64,000 bases of DNA from Bacillus sp. FJAT-27225 (GTDB lineage Bacteria > Bacillota > Bacilli > Bacillales > Cytobacillaceae), in NCBI RefSeq assembly GCF_001685025.1, contig NZ_MAYU01000023.1, positions 1-64,000 of the forward strand. The letters run 5' to 3'. Both the position numbers and the translations under genes were made by a program. The number at the start of each line of letters is the position of its first letter. The first letter of the stretch is position 1. The notes beneath the pieces are model-generated. The model saw nothing but the letters and a program-made list of their open reading frames with translations. It was not told the origin of the DNA and made no database searches. Of this stretch, positions 55,763-64,000 are shown piece after piece.

Positions 55763-56206
55763 TTATTCGGTATCCTCTTTAAGAACAATCCCATGCAGCT
55801 TCTTCAAAATGGAGTGGTAGGTAAGAATATCTTCTTCGGAAAGCTGCATAAAATATTTTTCAAAAACCTTCTCATCGACTTCATTCATTTCTTTGAAAAA
55901 TTTTTCTCCTGTTTCGTCCAGGGTTACAAAAACCTCCCTTCTGTTTTCCTTATTCACCTCCCGCTTGACGTACTTCCGGCCTTCAAGTTTTTTAATAAAT
56001 TGGCTAGCTGCACTCGGGGTTGCACTGATTAACTCGGCAACCTCATTCATTGTGAGCTTTCCTTTCATATCAAGCATGCTTAATACAACGGACTGCTTTC
56101 CGGACAAATCGTTTTCATCGAGGATTTTTTTATATTCTTTTATAAAAATCGCCTGTATTTCTTGGGTGTATCGGTTAGCTTCGATTAATACGCGTTTCAA
56201 ATCCAT
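55763..56206 (-). CDS. MarR-family transcriptional regulator
   Basis: A 147-residue winged-helix regulator: LTMNEVAELISATPSAASQFIKKLE is the recognition helix region and REVNKENRREVFVTLDETG the wing. It heads a three-gene minus-strand operon with the PH-like membrane protein and the CPBP protease. A palindrome upstream suggests autoregulation. The effector ligand is unknown. Confidence 0.9.
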   Translation of the reverse strand: MDLKRVLIEANRYTQEIQAIFIKEYKKILDENDLSGKQSVVLSMLDMKGKLTMNEVAELISATPSAASQFIKKLEGRKYVKREVNKENRREVFVTLDETGEKFFKEMNEVDEKVFEKYFMQLSEEDILTYHSILKKLHGIVLKEDTE

Positions 56207-56256
56207 TAGAGAACTCCTTTAGTTGAAGTTAAATTAATAGTTAACATTACTTAATA

Positions 56257-56272
56257 ATTAAGTTAACTTAAT
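56257..56272. promoter_or_regulatory. Candidate MarR operator
   Basis: ATTAAGTTAACTTAAT is a perfect 16-bp palindrome about 50 bp upstream of the marR start. More TTAA-rich half-sites lie beside it (56228-56250). Confidence 0.55.
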
Positions 56273-56314
56273 AATAGCTGGAATTGTGAAAATAATCAAC
56301 CCTAAAGAAAAAAT

Positions 56315-56343
56315 AAAAAAACCAAACCGCGCAAGCGATTTGG
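56315..56343 (-). terminator. Terminator of queT
   Basis: CCAAACCGC (56322-56330) pairs with GCGATTTGG (56335-56343), including one A-C mismatch. On the minus strand it is followed by seven T. Confidence 0.85.
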
Positions 56344-56352
56344 CTCAAATTT

Positions 56353-56841
56353 CTATCCTATTAGTTTTTCAAGGTTGACACGTTTATGGATGGCATACAT
56401 GATAGGTGCGCCAACGGCAAGAACGACAAATTCACCGATAGCCACCGTTAGCCATGTGTAAAAAAATGGGAATCCCAACGCGATGTTCAATTCCCAGGCA
56501 ATCAGGAACATGGTTACCGTAAAGACTGTTGTGTTAATCGCCATTCGTGCCCAAATCCCTTTCACATAGCGGGAAGCAAAAATGGTAATCAGAAGTGCAA
56601 TCACAGATTGGCCAAAGCCGAATATAAGGTCAAGTACACCGAGCGTTGAAAAGAACAAATTCGCCAGGAAAACACCGAGGGCGATTCCAAAAAAGTACTT
56701 TTTATTAAATACAATGAGATGATTAAACATCTCAGAAACACGGAATTGAACGGCTGAAAAAGCTAGCGGCTGGATTAGCATCGTCACCGCAATATAAAGA
56801 GCAGCAATAATTCCGTTTACTGCAAGTGTTCGAATATTCAT
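56353..56841 (-). CDS. queT: QueT-type queuosine-precursor transporter
   Basis: A 162-residue membrane protein of the QueT family, thought to be the substrate-binding (S) component of an ECF transporter importing a queuosine precursor. About five hydrophobic segments are visible; the family stretch PLAFSAVQFRVSEMFNHLIV is near residue 24. The upstream preQ1 riboswitch supports this ligand class. No ECF energising genes are next to it, as expected for a shared module. Confidence 0.92.
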   Translation of the reverse strand: MNIRTLAVNGIIAALYIAVTMLIQPLAFSAVQFRVSEMFNHLIVFNKKYFFGIALGVFLANLFFSTLGVLDLIFGFGQSVIALLITIFASRYVKGIWARMAINTTVFTVTMFLIAWELNIALGFPFFYTWLTVAIGEFVVLAVGAPIMYAIHKRVNLEKLIG

Positions 56842-56852
56842 TTCTTCTCTCT

Positions 56853-56888
56853 CCTTAGTTTTTTATCGTGGGAGGTTCTCGAACCACG
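56853..56888 (-). promoter_or_regulatory. preQ1-I riboswitch
   Basis: Read on the minus strand: CGTGG, a loop, CCACG, then ATAAAAAACTAAGGAG. The stem plus A-rich tail is the minimal class-I preQ1 aptamer. The tail runs into the Shine-Dalgarno (AGGAG) of queT, so ligand binding should block translation. Confidence 0.9.
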
Positions 56889-57002
56889 CGGGCTTAACCC
56901 AAAGACATTATTATAGATCCAAATCAATTTCCCGTCAATGGATTCCGTTGGCATTTACGGTGCACCTTTTTCATATCGATAATATAGCAGAGGGGGGATT
57001 CA

Positions 57003-57701
57003 ATGGTTTCTGTTATTGCCTGCTCAAAGCGCCCTGATTTTTTGGTTAACCTTTACAGAAATTTTGACCAGCAGCAAATTCCGGAAAAGCAGCTTGTCCT
57101 TGCCTTACATGGACTGGATGGGAGTGTTCCTGATGAAATCGGAAACGACCCCCGTTGCCTTGTATTGCATCTGCCAACAGAAATGCCGCTTGGGATGTGT
57201 TTAAATAAGGCCGTCAAACATTCGAAATTTGATGTAATAGCGAAGTTTGATGATGATGACTATTATGCCCCACATTATCTTTTTGAAGCGGTGGCTGTTT
57301 TGGAAAAGCGCCAGGCGGAGGTCGTTGGGAAGCAATCGTATTTGGTTTATTTTAAAGAAGAGCAGTTATTGGCCATGCTCAACCCAGGTAAGGGAGATAA
57401 ACAAATAAGAGATGATAGTGATACTCTTGCTGGAGCAACGCTCGTATTTAAAAAGGGAGTTTTTGAAAAGGTGGAATTTCCTCGAATCAACATTGGAGAG
57501 GATTTAGCCTTTCTGGATGAGTGCAGAAAGCAATCAATACCCATCTATGCTTCGTCACCGCTTCACTATATTTATATCCGATATTCAAACACACACCATA
57601 CCTCCGACTCGGGTAACAACCGGCTGCGGAAGCAATGTGTCCCATTATTAAGAACCAAAAACATTGCTAAATATGCCAGTGTCATATGGAAAGGGGAATA
57701 A
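57003..57701 (+). CDS. GT2-type glycosyltransferase
   Basis: A 232-residue GT-A-fold protein. It opens MVSVIACSKRPDFLVNLYRNF, and the nucleotide-sugar metal site is AKFDDDDYYAPHYL (near residue 83). A possible catalytic acid lies in NIGEDLAFL. No membrane span was seen. It is the first gene of the second glycan island and is followed 2 bp later by a TuaH-like gene. AGAGGGGGG precedes the ATG. Confidence 0.85.
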   Translation: MVSVIACSKRPDFLVNLYRNFDQQQIPEKQLVLALHGLDGSVPDEIGNDPRCLVLHLPTEMPLGMCLNKAVKHSKFDVIAKFDDDDYYAPHYLFEAVAVLEKRQAEVVGKQSYLVYFKEEQLLAMLNPGKGDKQIRDDSDTLAGATLVFKKGVFEKVEFPRINIGEDLAFLDECRKQSIPIYASSPLHYIYIRYSNTHHTSDSGNNRLRKQCVPLLRTKNIAKYASVIWKGE

Positions 57702-57703
57702 GG

Positions 57704-58909
57704 ATGGGGAATGGAGAACAGTTAAAGAAAAATCTAGAGTATAGGAAAAGGCTGCGTAAGACAAAAAATGTGATAGCAAAAACTATCCTTGAAGAATTGG
57801 AGCGAATTATTGGGAATCAGAGTGAGAAGATCATCATTGTTTTTCCTTCCTTGCTTGACTGGAATATCCCCCTTTTTCAACGCCCGCAGCATATTGCATT
57901 AAACCTTGCAAAAGAAGGGGTCATCTACTTATACGGAACAGTAAATATAAAAGACCAAATTGGGACTGTGAAAGAAATATTCCCACAATGTTATCTTGTG
58001 AATATGAAGGAACCAGAGATTGAGGAAGCGATACTCTCATTCTTACAGACGCTGAAAAATCGAATTGTTATCCATTTATATTCAGGGGATCTTTCAAGGG
58101 GAAAGGAATTTGTAAAGGCATGTTTAGGAAAAGGATTTGACATTCTTTACGAATATGTCGATGAACTGTCTTCGGAAATAGCAGGGATATCAATACCACG
58201 GTATGCAATCGAAAGGCATTCCTTTTTGCTATCAAATCCAGTATGTTATGTAGTTGCAACTGCAGATAAGTTATATACAGATATTTTACAAGCTAGACCC
58301 CCCGAACGATGTGCTCTTATAACCAATGGAGTGGATTATGATCATTTTAGCCAGGTATCTACTAAGATACCTGGCATAATGGCAGATTTGAAAAAAAACG
58401 GCACGCCAATCATTGGATACTTTGGTGCCCTTGCAAGCTGGTTCGATTACGAGCTTGTAAAAAAGCTTGCTGAGCAAAATCCCTCCTATAAAATAGTTTT
58501 AATAGGAGTCGACTATGATGGCAGCTTGAAGGAAAGCGGGCTTTTAATGTATGAAAATATTTTTTATCCTGGCTGCATAGCTTATTCTGAGCTTCCGTCC
58601 TATGCACAGCACTTCGATGTTTCAATCATCCCCTTTCTTGTAAATGAAGTAACGATTTCGACTTCCCCTATTAAATTGTTTGAGTACATGGCCGCAGGGA
58701 TGCCTGTTGTTACAACTGCCCTTCCTGAATGCAGGAAATATGAAAATATATTTGTAGCAGTTAATCACTTGGATTTTCTAATGAAAGTTCAAGTGGCCAT
58801 TACCATGAAGGATGATCGTGAATACAGGAATACATTAAAAAAAGAGGCTCTTAGGAATAAATGGGGGGATAAAGCGAAGGAGATTTTAAATCTTCTTAAA
58901 ACCAAATAA
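57704..58909 (+). CDS. TuaH-like glycosyltransferase (paralogue)
   Basis: A 401-residue GT-B enzyme. The motifs LFQRPQHIALNLAKEG, TNGVDYDHF, IGYFGALASWFDYELV and SPIKLFEYMAAGMPVV run parallel to those of the gene at 32674-33687, so the two are paralogues. It has an N-terminal extension of ~45 mostly basic residues. ATG 57704 follows AAAGGGG; an in-frame ATG at 57686 is less likely. It probably forms an operon with the GT2 gene. Confidence 0.88.
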   Translation: MGNGEQLKKNLEYRKRLRKTKNVIAKTILEELERIIGNQSEKIIIVFPSLLDWNIPLFQRPQHIALNLAKEGVIYLYGTVNIKDQIGTVKEIFPQCYLVNMKEPEIEEAILSFLQTLKNRIVIHLYSGDLSRGKEFVKACLGKGFDILYEYVDELSSEIAGISIPRYAIERHSFLLSNPVCYVVATADKLYTDILQARPPERCALITNGVDYDHFSQVSTKIPGIMADLKKNGTPIIGYFGALASWFDYELVKKLAEQNPSYKIVLIGVDYDGSLKESGLLMYENIFYPGCIAYSELPSYAQHFDVSIIPFLVNEVTISTSPIKLFEYMAAGMPVVTTALPECRKYENIFVAVNHLDFLMKVQVAITMKDDREYRNTLKKEALRNKWGDKAKEILNLLKTK

Positions 58910-58952
58910 TCGTCCGCTTTTGTGTCTAAATACCAAAAGAAGGACGATTATT
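58905..58952. terminator. Long hairpin between converging genes
   Basis: AATAATCGTCC (58905-58915) pairs with GGACGATTATT (58942-58952), with an inner CTTTTG/CAAAAG stem. It includes the upstream stop codon. No strong T run follows on the plus strand. Confidence 0.65.
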
Positions 58953-58995
58953 AGTGAGTCATTGGCTCTTGCTTGGCTACTAGATTATAACTGGT

Positions 58996-59376
58996 TTAAC
59001 GATGTTTTATTTCAAATGAAATGCTCTCAATATCGGTACAGGAAATGATTGTTGCAACGGCTGGCAGCTTAGGCGAAATCATTTCTGGCTGAATAATGAT
59101 GACACATCCGGTACACTTATCAAAGCATTTAATCATCCCTGTAATTTCATCTCCGGACTTTGTTCTAAAGATGAATGTTTTATGGGTCTTCTCCAGCTTT
59201 TTTAGAATGATACAAACACAATTATTTAGGTGCTTACAATGGCAATCCTCAGAGCAAATATCGTCTTTTTCATGGCATTCATGGTGATGATGTTCGTCTC
59301 TCACATGTTGAAATCCGCAGCATTCCTCCCATACTTCTTCCAGCAAATCATCATGGCGTTTATGGTTAAATTCCAA
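58996..59376 (-). CDS. His/Cys-rich protein, CotY/CotZ-like candidate
   Basis: A 126-residue protein. The middle (about residues 15-50) is packed with Cys and His: ECCGF, DEHHHHECHEKDD, CSEDCHCKHLNNCVC. The rest is a beta-rich domain ending IISCTDIESISFEI, with more Cys (IKCFDKCTGC). The pattern is like spore-coat proteins of the CotY/CotZ/ExsY group, which cross-link by disulphides, and the His cluster could bind metal. Family membership is a guess from composition. The start is TTG at 59376 with AAAGGAG upstream; the longer frame is not supported. Confidence 0.55.
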   Translation of the reverse strand: MEFNHKRHDDLLEEVWEECCGFQHVRDEHHHHECHEKDDICSEDCHCKHLNNCVCIILKKLEKTHKTFIFRTKSGDEITGMIKCFDKCTGCVIIIQPEMISPKLPAVATIISCTDIESISFEIKHR

Positions 59377-59843
59377 TGGTCTAACTCCTTTCCCCCTAAT
59401 CTGGGTAAGTATACACATTATCTTATTCCCAATGGAGAAAGGTGGTTGGGCAGATTCACTGCTTTTAGACATGGGACGGGTCTTTTTAATTTATTTTATA
59501 ATGCATTTATCGCCTAGCTTATTTAGTCAAAATACAAACCTATACTCCTGATTGGTTGGAAAAGCTGTCATTATCCGCAGCCTTATTTTGTTATTCCTTA
59601 TATTTGCCCCTATCCCAAAACGAGGCACTTACATATCTTAGCAGAGACAGCCTGGAAATGATTCTCATTCAGTAGCGGGTATCAATCATTTCTTGGAGTG
59701 GTATAGGATAAGGCTCAATTTTGGATAGAAGTTCGGAAGGTATTGTATATAACATGCAATAAGAAGAAGGCAGCAATAAGGTGAAGCTTTGGAGCCGCTT
59801 GCTTAATTTATCATACTTACCAAATACAGAAAGCAGGGATATA
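59377..59843. other. Intergenic stretch between divergent spore-surface genes
   Basis: No gene was recognised in about 470 bp. A run-in frame from 59781 precedes the epimerase start without a convincing ribosome binding site. Divergent promoters are expected here, but I could not assign boxes with confidence. Confidence 0.5.
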
Positions 59844-60755
59844 GTGAAAATTTTACTAACAGGAGGAGGGGGCTTTATTGGTTCTCATGTAGTTGATCTG
59901 CTGTTGAACGAAAAACATCAAGTGGTTGTAGTTGATGATTTCTCCTCGGGAAAAGTTGAGAATATATCCAAGGGCGCTGCCTGTTATTCGATTAATATGA
60001 ATGATACAAATTTAGAGAATGTCTTTTTGGCAGAAAATCCGGATATCGTGATTCATCTTGCTGAGCAGGTATCAGTAACTAAATCGATGGACAATCCACT
60101 TAGTGATTGTGTGCAAACTATTAATGGAACAATCAATCTTTTGGAATGCTGCATAAAATACAAGGTAAAAAAAATCATCTATTCATCATCCGCAGCTGTG
60201 TATGGAAAACCAACCTATGTACCGATAGATGAAAATCATGTACTGGCTCCAAAGTCGTTTTATGGGCTTTCCAAATTGACTGGTGAGGCTTATGTTCAGC
60301 TTTACTCAAAGCTATATAACCTGAACTATACAATTTTACGATATGCGAATGTATATGGGCCGAGGCAAAGTAATATAGGAGAAGCTGGGGTGATTCGGAG
60401 GTTTTTGGATAGTTTTATGCTGAACCAGCCATTGACAGTATATGGTGATGGAAATCAGCGAAGGGATTTTGTTTACGTAAAGGATGTGGCTGAAGCCACT
60501 CTTCAGGCAATCCATCACGGGGATTATGAGACATTTAATATAAGTTCAAATACAACTAAATCCATCAATGACCTTATTTTTCTGCTATCGCTATTTATGG
60601 ATACCAAACCGGAAATCATTCATTTGCCAGAGCCACTTGGTGATATACGGATTAGCTGTCTCTCGAATGAAAAGGCGAACAAGCTCCTTCATTGGCAGCC
60701 CAAAATTACACTAATTGAAGGAATTGAGGAGACCATCCTCTCACTGCAATCATAG
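59844..60755 (+). CDS. NAD-dependent sugar epimerase/dehydratase (GalE-like)
   Basis: A 303-residue extended SDR protein. It has the NAD-binding ILLTGGGGFIGSHV at the N terminus, the catalytic Ser region YSSSAAVYGKP, and the Tyr/Lys pair in SFYGLSKLTGEAY. The late RRDFVYVKDVAEA is typical of UDP-sugar epimerases. It probably makes a nucleotide sugar for the nearby glycosyltransferases. GTG 59844 is chosen because it gives the standard MKILLTGG start and AGGG lies just upstream. Confidence 0.88.
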   Translation: MKILLTGGGGFIGSHVVDLLLNEKHQVVVVDDFSSGKVENISKGAACYSINMNDTNLENVFLAENPDIVIHLAEQVSVTKSMDNPLSDCVQTINGTINLLECCIKYKVKKIIYSSSAAVYGKPTYVPIDENHVLAPKSFYGLSKLTGEAYVQLYSKLYNLNYTILRYANVYGPRQSNIGEAGVIRRFLDSFMLNQPLTVYGDGNQRRDFVYVKDVAEATLQAIHHGDYETFNISSNTTKSINDLIFLLSLFMDTKPEIIHLPEPLGDIRISCLSNEKANKLLHWQPKITLIEGIEETILSLQS

Positions 60756-60783
60756 GATAAAAGGCAGAGTGGAGGGAATGATT

Positions 60784-61728
60784 ATGAAAAAAATCTTATT
60801 TACAAATCCTCCTCCCATTATCAAGTACGGTATACAACCTGGATTTGAAAAAAATGGGTGGGAGACAGCCAGGCTAGAAGTGCCAGAACAGTCAGTTGAT
60901 GGGTTACTAAAGAAAATCGATGAATTTAAGCCGGATTATTTGTTTACAGAAGGCGGCGTTGATACAAAACGATTTGTTTTCCCGGTATTGGAAAAGGTGG
61001 ATATCCCACATATTTATTGGGCCATTGAGGATCCAGTTGCCGAAGGATTAGCAATGGAATGGGCCGGAAAATCTGTCCTAACACTCACTCCCTGTGTAGA
61101 AATGCTCGATAACTATAAAAAGAAAGGCCACAAGGCTATTTGCATTCCGTTCGCAATGGATCCTGATTATTACAATCCAAAGCCTGCAAAAAAGGAATAT
61201 ATCGGGCTTGATGCTGTTCATATAGGCAATAACTATGATTGGTTTGAGGAAAGACGGAAAGCTTATGGTTATATCATTCAGCCTTTCATTGATAAAGGAA
61301 AGAACATTGCAGTTTATGGAATGGATTGGCAAAACCCAACACATCGCTTCAACGTTCCTGATTCCTTTTTAAAAGGTTACCTCGCACATGAAGAATCAGT
61401 CTATGCTTACTCGGCAGCCAAGATTACCCTCGGAGTTCATTCTATTACCGATTCAAAAACGATGCAGTCAATGAGGACATTTGAAGTTCTCGGTTGTGCC
61501 GGCTTTTTTTTAACCCAGCATACAGCGGCAATTGAATCAATGTTTAAAAACCATAAGCATCTGGTCTGGTCGAAAGGCTATGATGAAACCGTTGAACTCA
61601 TGGACTTTTATTTAAAAAATGACTCAGCAAGGGAAAAAGTCGCCAAAAAAGGACAGCGGTATGTTTATAAATACCATACGTATGAACAACGCGCAGCCGA
61701 GATTATAAGCGCGTTAAAAGAATCATAA
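60784..61728 (+). CDS. CgeB/YkvP-family glycosyltransferase-like protein
   Basis: A 314-residue protein of the CgeB (spore maturation) type. The N-terminal part includes FTNPPPIIKYG and PHIYWAIEDPVAEG; the C-terminal GT-B domain includes VHSITDSKTMQSMRTFEVLGCAGFFLTQ, the donor-binding hallmark of the family. In B. subtilis, CgeB acts in the SigK-controlled outer layer of the spore. ATG 60784 fits GGAGGG at 60771-60776. It follows the epimerase gene by 28 bp, in one operon. Confidence 0.85.
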   Translation: MKKILFTNPPPIIKYGIQPGFEKNGWETARLEVPEQSVDGLLKKIDEFKPDYLFTEGGVDTKRFVFPVLEKVDIPHIYWAIEDPVAEGLAMEWAGKSVLTLTPCVEMLDNYKKKGHKAICIPFAMDPDYYNPKPAKKEYIGLDAVHIGNNYDWFEERRKAYGYIIQPFIDKGKNIAVYGMDWQNPTHRFNVPDSFLKGYLAHEESVYAYSAAKITLGVHSITDSKTMQSMRTFEVLGCAGFFLTQHTAAIESMFKNHKHLVWSKGYDETVELMDFYLKNDSAREKVAKKGQRYVYKYHTYEQRAAEIISALKES

Positions 61729-61812
61729 AGAACAGGTTCCGATATAATTGCGTACCTGGTTGTTAAAGGGTATTGAAGTCAAAAAAACAATTAAAAGTCA
61801 GGGATAGAATGG

Positions 61813-61845
61813 AAACTGGTCCAAGATGGTACCAGTTTTATTTTT
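61813..61845 (+). terminator. Terminator after the CgeB-like gene
   Basis: AAACTGGT (61813-61820) pairs with ACCAGTTT (61831-61838), followed by TATTTTT. Confidence 0.8.
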
Positions 61846-62002
61846 ATACAATGAGATTCCAAAAATGCTTTTCATCCAAGGAAAGTTTAGTATATAGAAA
61901 TAGTCTTTTGTAATGGTGAAGCTTTAGAGCATCTTTTTGTCCTTTGGCATACACTGACAGAAACAAGAGACCGTGCCATCCTTACATAAAGGTGTGAAAG
62001 AA

Positions 62003-62662
62003 GTGGGGTTATACCGGAAACTGGCTCAAAGCGTACACTATACAATACGGGGAACAAAGGTAACGGTGTTGAAGCAAGATGCCAGTCTTAAAGTTGTGGG
62101 AGCAGGCCGAAGCGCATATGTGTTTAAAATAGGCGGAACAAACAAGGTGCTGAAGGTATATTACCCTTCCCATGCCTACCTTGCCCAGGAGGAGGCGGAA
62201 ATTTATAACAGGCTTGAAGGACTGTCAGCATACCCAAAGCTCCATGAGTCGGGATCGAATTATATCGTTATAGATTATATAGACGGGAACACACTTTTTG
62301 ATTGTCTTGTAAAAGGAATACCTATAAACGGGGGTAAGCTTGCGGAGATAGATGAAGCACTGACGAAGGCACGTTACCGCGGACTAAATCCTTCCGATAT
62401 CCACTTGAAGAATATTTTCATTACCCTTGGCGGAAACATAAAGATAATTGATGTTGCCCGGTTCAGACAGGCAAAGCAATGCCGGCAATGGAAAGACTTG
62501 AAGAAGGGGTATCAGCTGTTTTATAAACATCGATGGTGTCCGAAGAAATGGCCCCCAGCCTTGCTCAATTTCGTTGCAATAATTTATAAGAGACGGTTCG
62601 TCCCGAATAGTTTAAGGAGCCATTCCGGCATTGCAAAGATTGGAAAGGCTGAAGAAATGTAA
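62003..62662 (+). CDS. YrzF-like protein kinase family protein
   Basis: A 219-residue kinase-like protein resembling B. subtilis YrzF. The glycine loop reads VGAGRSAYVFKI, the lysine is in KVLKVYYP, the catalytic loop is NPSDIHLKNIFI and the metal site is KIIDVARF (DFG replaced by DVA). It may be an atypical kinase or a pseudokinase; no membrane span was seen. The start is taken as GTG 62003 with AAAGG upstream (alternatives GTG 61994 and 61973). It neighbours the spore-surface glycan genes. Confidence 0.75.
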   Translation: MGLYRKLAQSVHYTIRGTKVTVLKQDASLKVVGAGRSAYVFKIGGTNKVLKVYYPSHAYLAQEEAEIYNRLEGLSAYPKLHESGSNYIVIDYIDGNTLFDCLVKGIPINGGKLAEIDEALTKARYRGLNPSDIHLKNIFITLGGNIKIIDVARFRQAKQCRQWKDLKKGYQLFYKHRWCPKKWPPALLNFVAIIYKRRFVPNSLRSHSGIAKIGKAEEM

Positions 62663-62788
62663 GTGCGATTCTCTTGACGGTTTAACAAGACTATTCATGC
62701 AAAATACGATACAATATAAAAATAAATTCATACTTATAATTGGTTTCTTTTCTTTCGGAACCATTATCCACCAATTTGGGAGCTGGTC

Positions 62789-64000
62789 TTGTTGTTAACG
62801 GAAATATTAGTGCTTTTGATTCTGATCGTTCTGAATGCGTTTTTTGCTGCTTCAGAAATAGCATTGATTTCACTGAATGATAATAAAATTAAACTGATGG
62901 CTGAAAGCGGCCATAAAAAAGCAAAAGCACTCGAAAAGCTATTGTCAGAGCCGAGCAGGTTTTTGGCTACAATTCAAATTGGAATTACGCTTGCCGGTTT
63001 CCTGGCGAGTGCGTTCGCCGGACAAAGCTTTGCCGGCGGGTTTGCGGATTGGCTATATGAAGTCGGGGTCCCGCTCAACCGGGGGGTTTTGGCATCCTTG
63101 TCCCTGATTGTTATTACACTTGTTATTTCGTATTTTACACTTGTCCTTGGTGAACTTGTACCAAAGCAAATAGCCATGCAGAAAGCTGAGCCGATCGCAT
63201 TTTTTGCTGTGGCTCCACTTACGTTTCTCTCAAAGATAACAAAGCCGTTTGTAAAATTCCTGACACTATCCATGAATGCGGTCGTTCGTTTGTTTGGGAT
63301 TGATCCAAATGCGGAAGAAGAAAATGTTACCGAAGAGGAAATCCGGATGATGGTTGATGTCGGCAAGGAGAAGGGGACAATCCAGGAAGGCGAAGGGTTA
63401 ATGATTAATAATATTTTTGAACTGGACAACAAAACAGTTTCGGATATTATGACACATCGAACCAATATTATTGCCCTCCCGATTGACTCAACACTGCTTG
63501 AAACAGTCCGGCTTGTAAATGAAGAAGGATATACCCGTTTCCCTGTTTATGAGGAACATATTGATAACATCGTGGGAATCCTCCATGCAAAAGACTTAAT
63601 TCAATTTATTGAAAAACGCGGGGAAGATGCTTTTAACATGAAGAATTTGCTACGTGATCCGTTTTATGTGCTGGAATCACAGCGTATCGACCATCTATTC
63701 AAGGATATGCAGACAAATAACGTCCACCTGGCAATTGCAATTGATGAATACGGCGGAACCGATGGAATTGTAACAATTGAAGATGTGATTGAAGAGATCG
63801 TCGGGAACATCTTTGACGAATATGATGAACCTGGTGTGGAAGAGGAAGAAATAAAGCAACTTGATGAGCGAACATACATGATTGACGGTACAACCAATCT
63901 TTATGAGGTTGAAAATCTGTTGAAAATAGACCTTCCAATCCATGAATATGATACACTCAGTGGATTTATCATTGGCCATCTTGGTTATATCCCGAGTGAA
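62789..64000 (+). CDS. CNNM/CBS-domain (hemolysin C-like) membrane protein, partial
   Basis: The frame runs off the window end; 404 codons are visible. An N-terminal DUF21/CNNM domain with about four membrane spans (NAFFAASEIALISLNDNK, ATIQIGITLAGFLASAF, FTLVLGELVPKQIA) is followed by two CBS domains (from about residue 210; VSDIMTHRTNIIALP and IAIDEYGGTDGIVTIEDV) and the start of a CorC/HlyC C-terminal domain. Related Bacillus proteins are magnesium-efflux candidates. The start is TTG 62789 after GGGAG; TTG 62792 is also possible. Confidence 0.9.
   Translation, partial: MLLTEILVLLILIVLNAFFAASEIALISLNDNKIKLMAESGHKKAKALEKLLSEPSRFLATIQIGITLAGFLASAFAGQSFAGGFADWLYEVGVPLNRGVLASLSLIVITLVISYFTLVLGELVPKQIAMQKAEPIAFFAVAPLTFLSKITKPFVKFLTLSMNAVVRLFGIDPNAEEENVTEEEIRMMVDVGKEKGTIQEGEGLMINNIFELDNKTVSDIMTHRTNIIALPIDSTLLETVRLVNEEGYTRFPVYEEHIDNIVGILHAKDLIQFIEKRGEDAFNMKNLLRDPFYVLESQRIDHLFKDMQTNNVHLAIAIDEYGGTDGIVTIEDVIEEIVGNIFDEYDEPGVEEEEIKQLDERTYMIDGTTNLYEVENLLKIDLPIHEYDTLSGFIIGHLGYIPSE

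Overview
The window is chromosomal DNA from a spore-forming Bacillaceae bacterium (Bacillus sensu lato). The gene order follows the Bacillus subtilis yebG–pur–yerABC–pcrBA–ligA–camS–gatCAB–dgkB–rlmCD block. Shine-Dalgarno sites are strong, GTG and TTG starts are common, and spore-type glycan genes are present. No phage, IS element, CRISPR array or plasmid function was seen.

Layout: 1-84 is the 3' end of a 5S rRNA and its terminator. 404-13111 is the conserved housekeeping block: DUF421 protein, NETI protein, purB, yerA, yerB, yerC, pcrB, pcrA, ligA, camS. The purine operon is reduced here to purB, which has its own promoter and a well-formed PurR operator. 13316-16170 holds isocitrate lyase, a YueI-like protein and a VanW protein. 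16496-19684 is gatCAB, followed by tRNA-Pro(GGG), putP, a thioredoxin-like protein and plsY. 23110-25604 is an ECF sigma/anti-sigma operon with small membrane proteins. 25945-32198 holds dgkB, pncA, pncB, two membrane-associated unknowns and rlmCD.

32674-36049 is a three-gene glycan island: a TuaH-like glycosyltransferase, a protein-kinase/PIG-L deacetylase fusion and a GT4 enzyme. 36383-42165 has a uracil-DNA glycosylase, a flavin monooxygenase-like protein and potABCD. 42786-48574 has MarR plus an Spx paralogue, an amino-acid permease, an MFS pseudogene remnant, seven 52-bp tandem repeats and an amino-acid ABC transporter. 48677-56841 holds a methyltransferase, a lipoprotein thioredoxin-fold gene interrupted by one in-frame TGA, a GGDEF/EAL protein, galM, a CPBP protease, a MarR operon, and queT under a preQ1-I riboswitch. 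57003-62662 is a second glycan/spore-surface island: GT2, TuaH-like, His/Cys-rich protein, epimerase, CgeB-like and YrzF-like kinase. The window ends inside a CNNM/CBS transporter-like gene.

Most notable: (1) the lipoprotein at 49453-49953 has TGA exactly where the first Cys of a CxxC motif would be, the frame is open on both sides, and a perfect stem-loop with a GGTC apex lies just downstream. It is a candidate selenoprotein, with a simple nonsense mutation as the alternative. (2) An apparently intact Ser/Thr-kinase-like domain is fused to a PIG-L deacetylase inside a glycan operon. (3) purB stands alone with its PurR operator where a 12-gene purine operon is expected. (4) Several repeat families and orphan palindromes have no assigned function.
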